Positions 63,911 to 64,000 of a stretch of 64,000 nt of DNA are shown here, one piece after another (within the stretch, counting starts at the first letter, position 1; every line of letters begins with the position of its first letter). Location: the NCBI RefSeq assembly GCF_032854445.1, contig NC_088301.1, positions 51,757,187 through 51,821,186 on the forward strand, written 5' to 3'. A program made the translations under genes and the position numbers. This DNA is from Liolophura sinensis. Taxonomy: Eukaryota > Mollusca > Polyplacophora > Chitonida > Chitonidae. Below the pieces are notes generated by a model. It saw nothing but the letters and a program-made list of their open reading frames with translations, made no database searches and was not told the DNA's origin.

Positions 63911-64000
63911 CACCAGTTTTGTTGTGTTTCTTTTTAAAAGTATGGAAGGAAGTTGAGATGTTAGATGTTGATAGCGATGGTGAATATGTTGGTGGTTAGA

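Noticed and set aside
1-64000. CRISPR arrays, bacterial operons, phage or viral genes
   Set aside because: The window is spliced animal DNA; no spaced direct repeats and no viral or bacterial coding signatures were seen.

Overview
This is animal nuclear DNA: AT-rich, with spliced genes, consensus GT/AG junctions, long introns and AATAAA polyadenylation signals. The four proteins are typical of bilaterians. Together with dispersed tRNA-derived SINE copies ending in the block 'aaatattcttgagta', tandem 'gtgagtgagtgcttggg' repeat heads and many 'acatgtaca' words, they suggest a marine lophotrochozoan, most likely a mollusc. A brachiopod is not excluded, and I cannot name the species.

Layout. (1) 49-4696, minus: PDCL (phosducin-like protein 1), a chaperonin co-factor for G-protein beta-gamma assembly, with a probable noncoding first exon ending at 5721. 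(2) 6021-10039, plus: PPIL1, a spliceosomal cyclophilin, head-to-head with PDCL. (3) 12868-26371, minus: a WASP/N-WASP (WASL) actin-nucleation promoting factor with WH1, basic region, CRIB/GBD, polyproline, two WH2 motifs and an acidic tail. It lies tail-to-tail with PPIL1 and is interrupted by a 200-N gap at 15857-16056. (4) 27154-62599, plus: a NUAK-family (AMPK-related) kinase of 672 residues, head-to-head with WASL, with introns of 11.7 and 17.1 kb. Most of the window is intron.

The genes form two divergent pairs and share no obvious pathway, although WASL and NUAK both act on the actomyosin cytoskeleton. All exon coordinates were worked out by hand from reading frames, splice consensus and recalled family sequence.

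The most notable anomaly is that the WASL coding sequence needs four single-base deletions, in three exons between 14.08 and 15.36 kb, to keep the conserved frame. A possible fifth lies at one PDCL junction. The WASL surplus bases are in short G/C runs next to the assembly gap, so consensus error is the leading explanation over a pseudogene. Other points are a SINE with target-site duplications, SINE debris touching a NUAK exon, an unnamed dispersed repeat carrying CRE-like sites, and a wobble-perfect 19-bp hairpin. I found no clearly novel multi-gene system.
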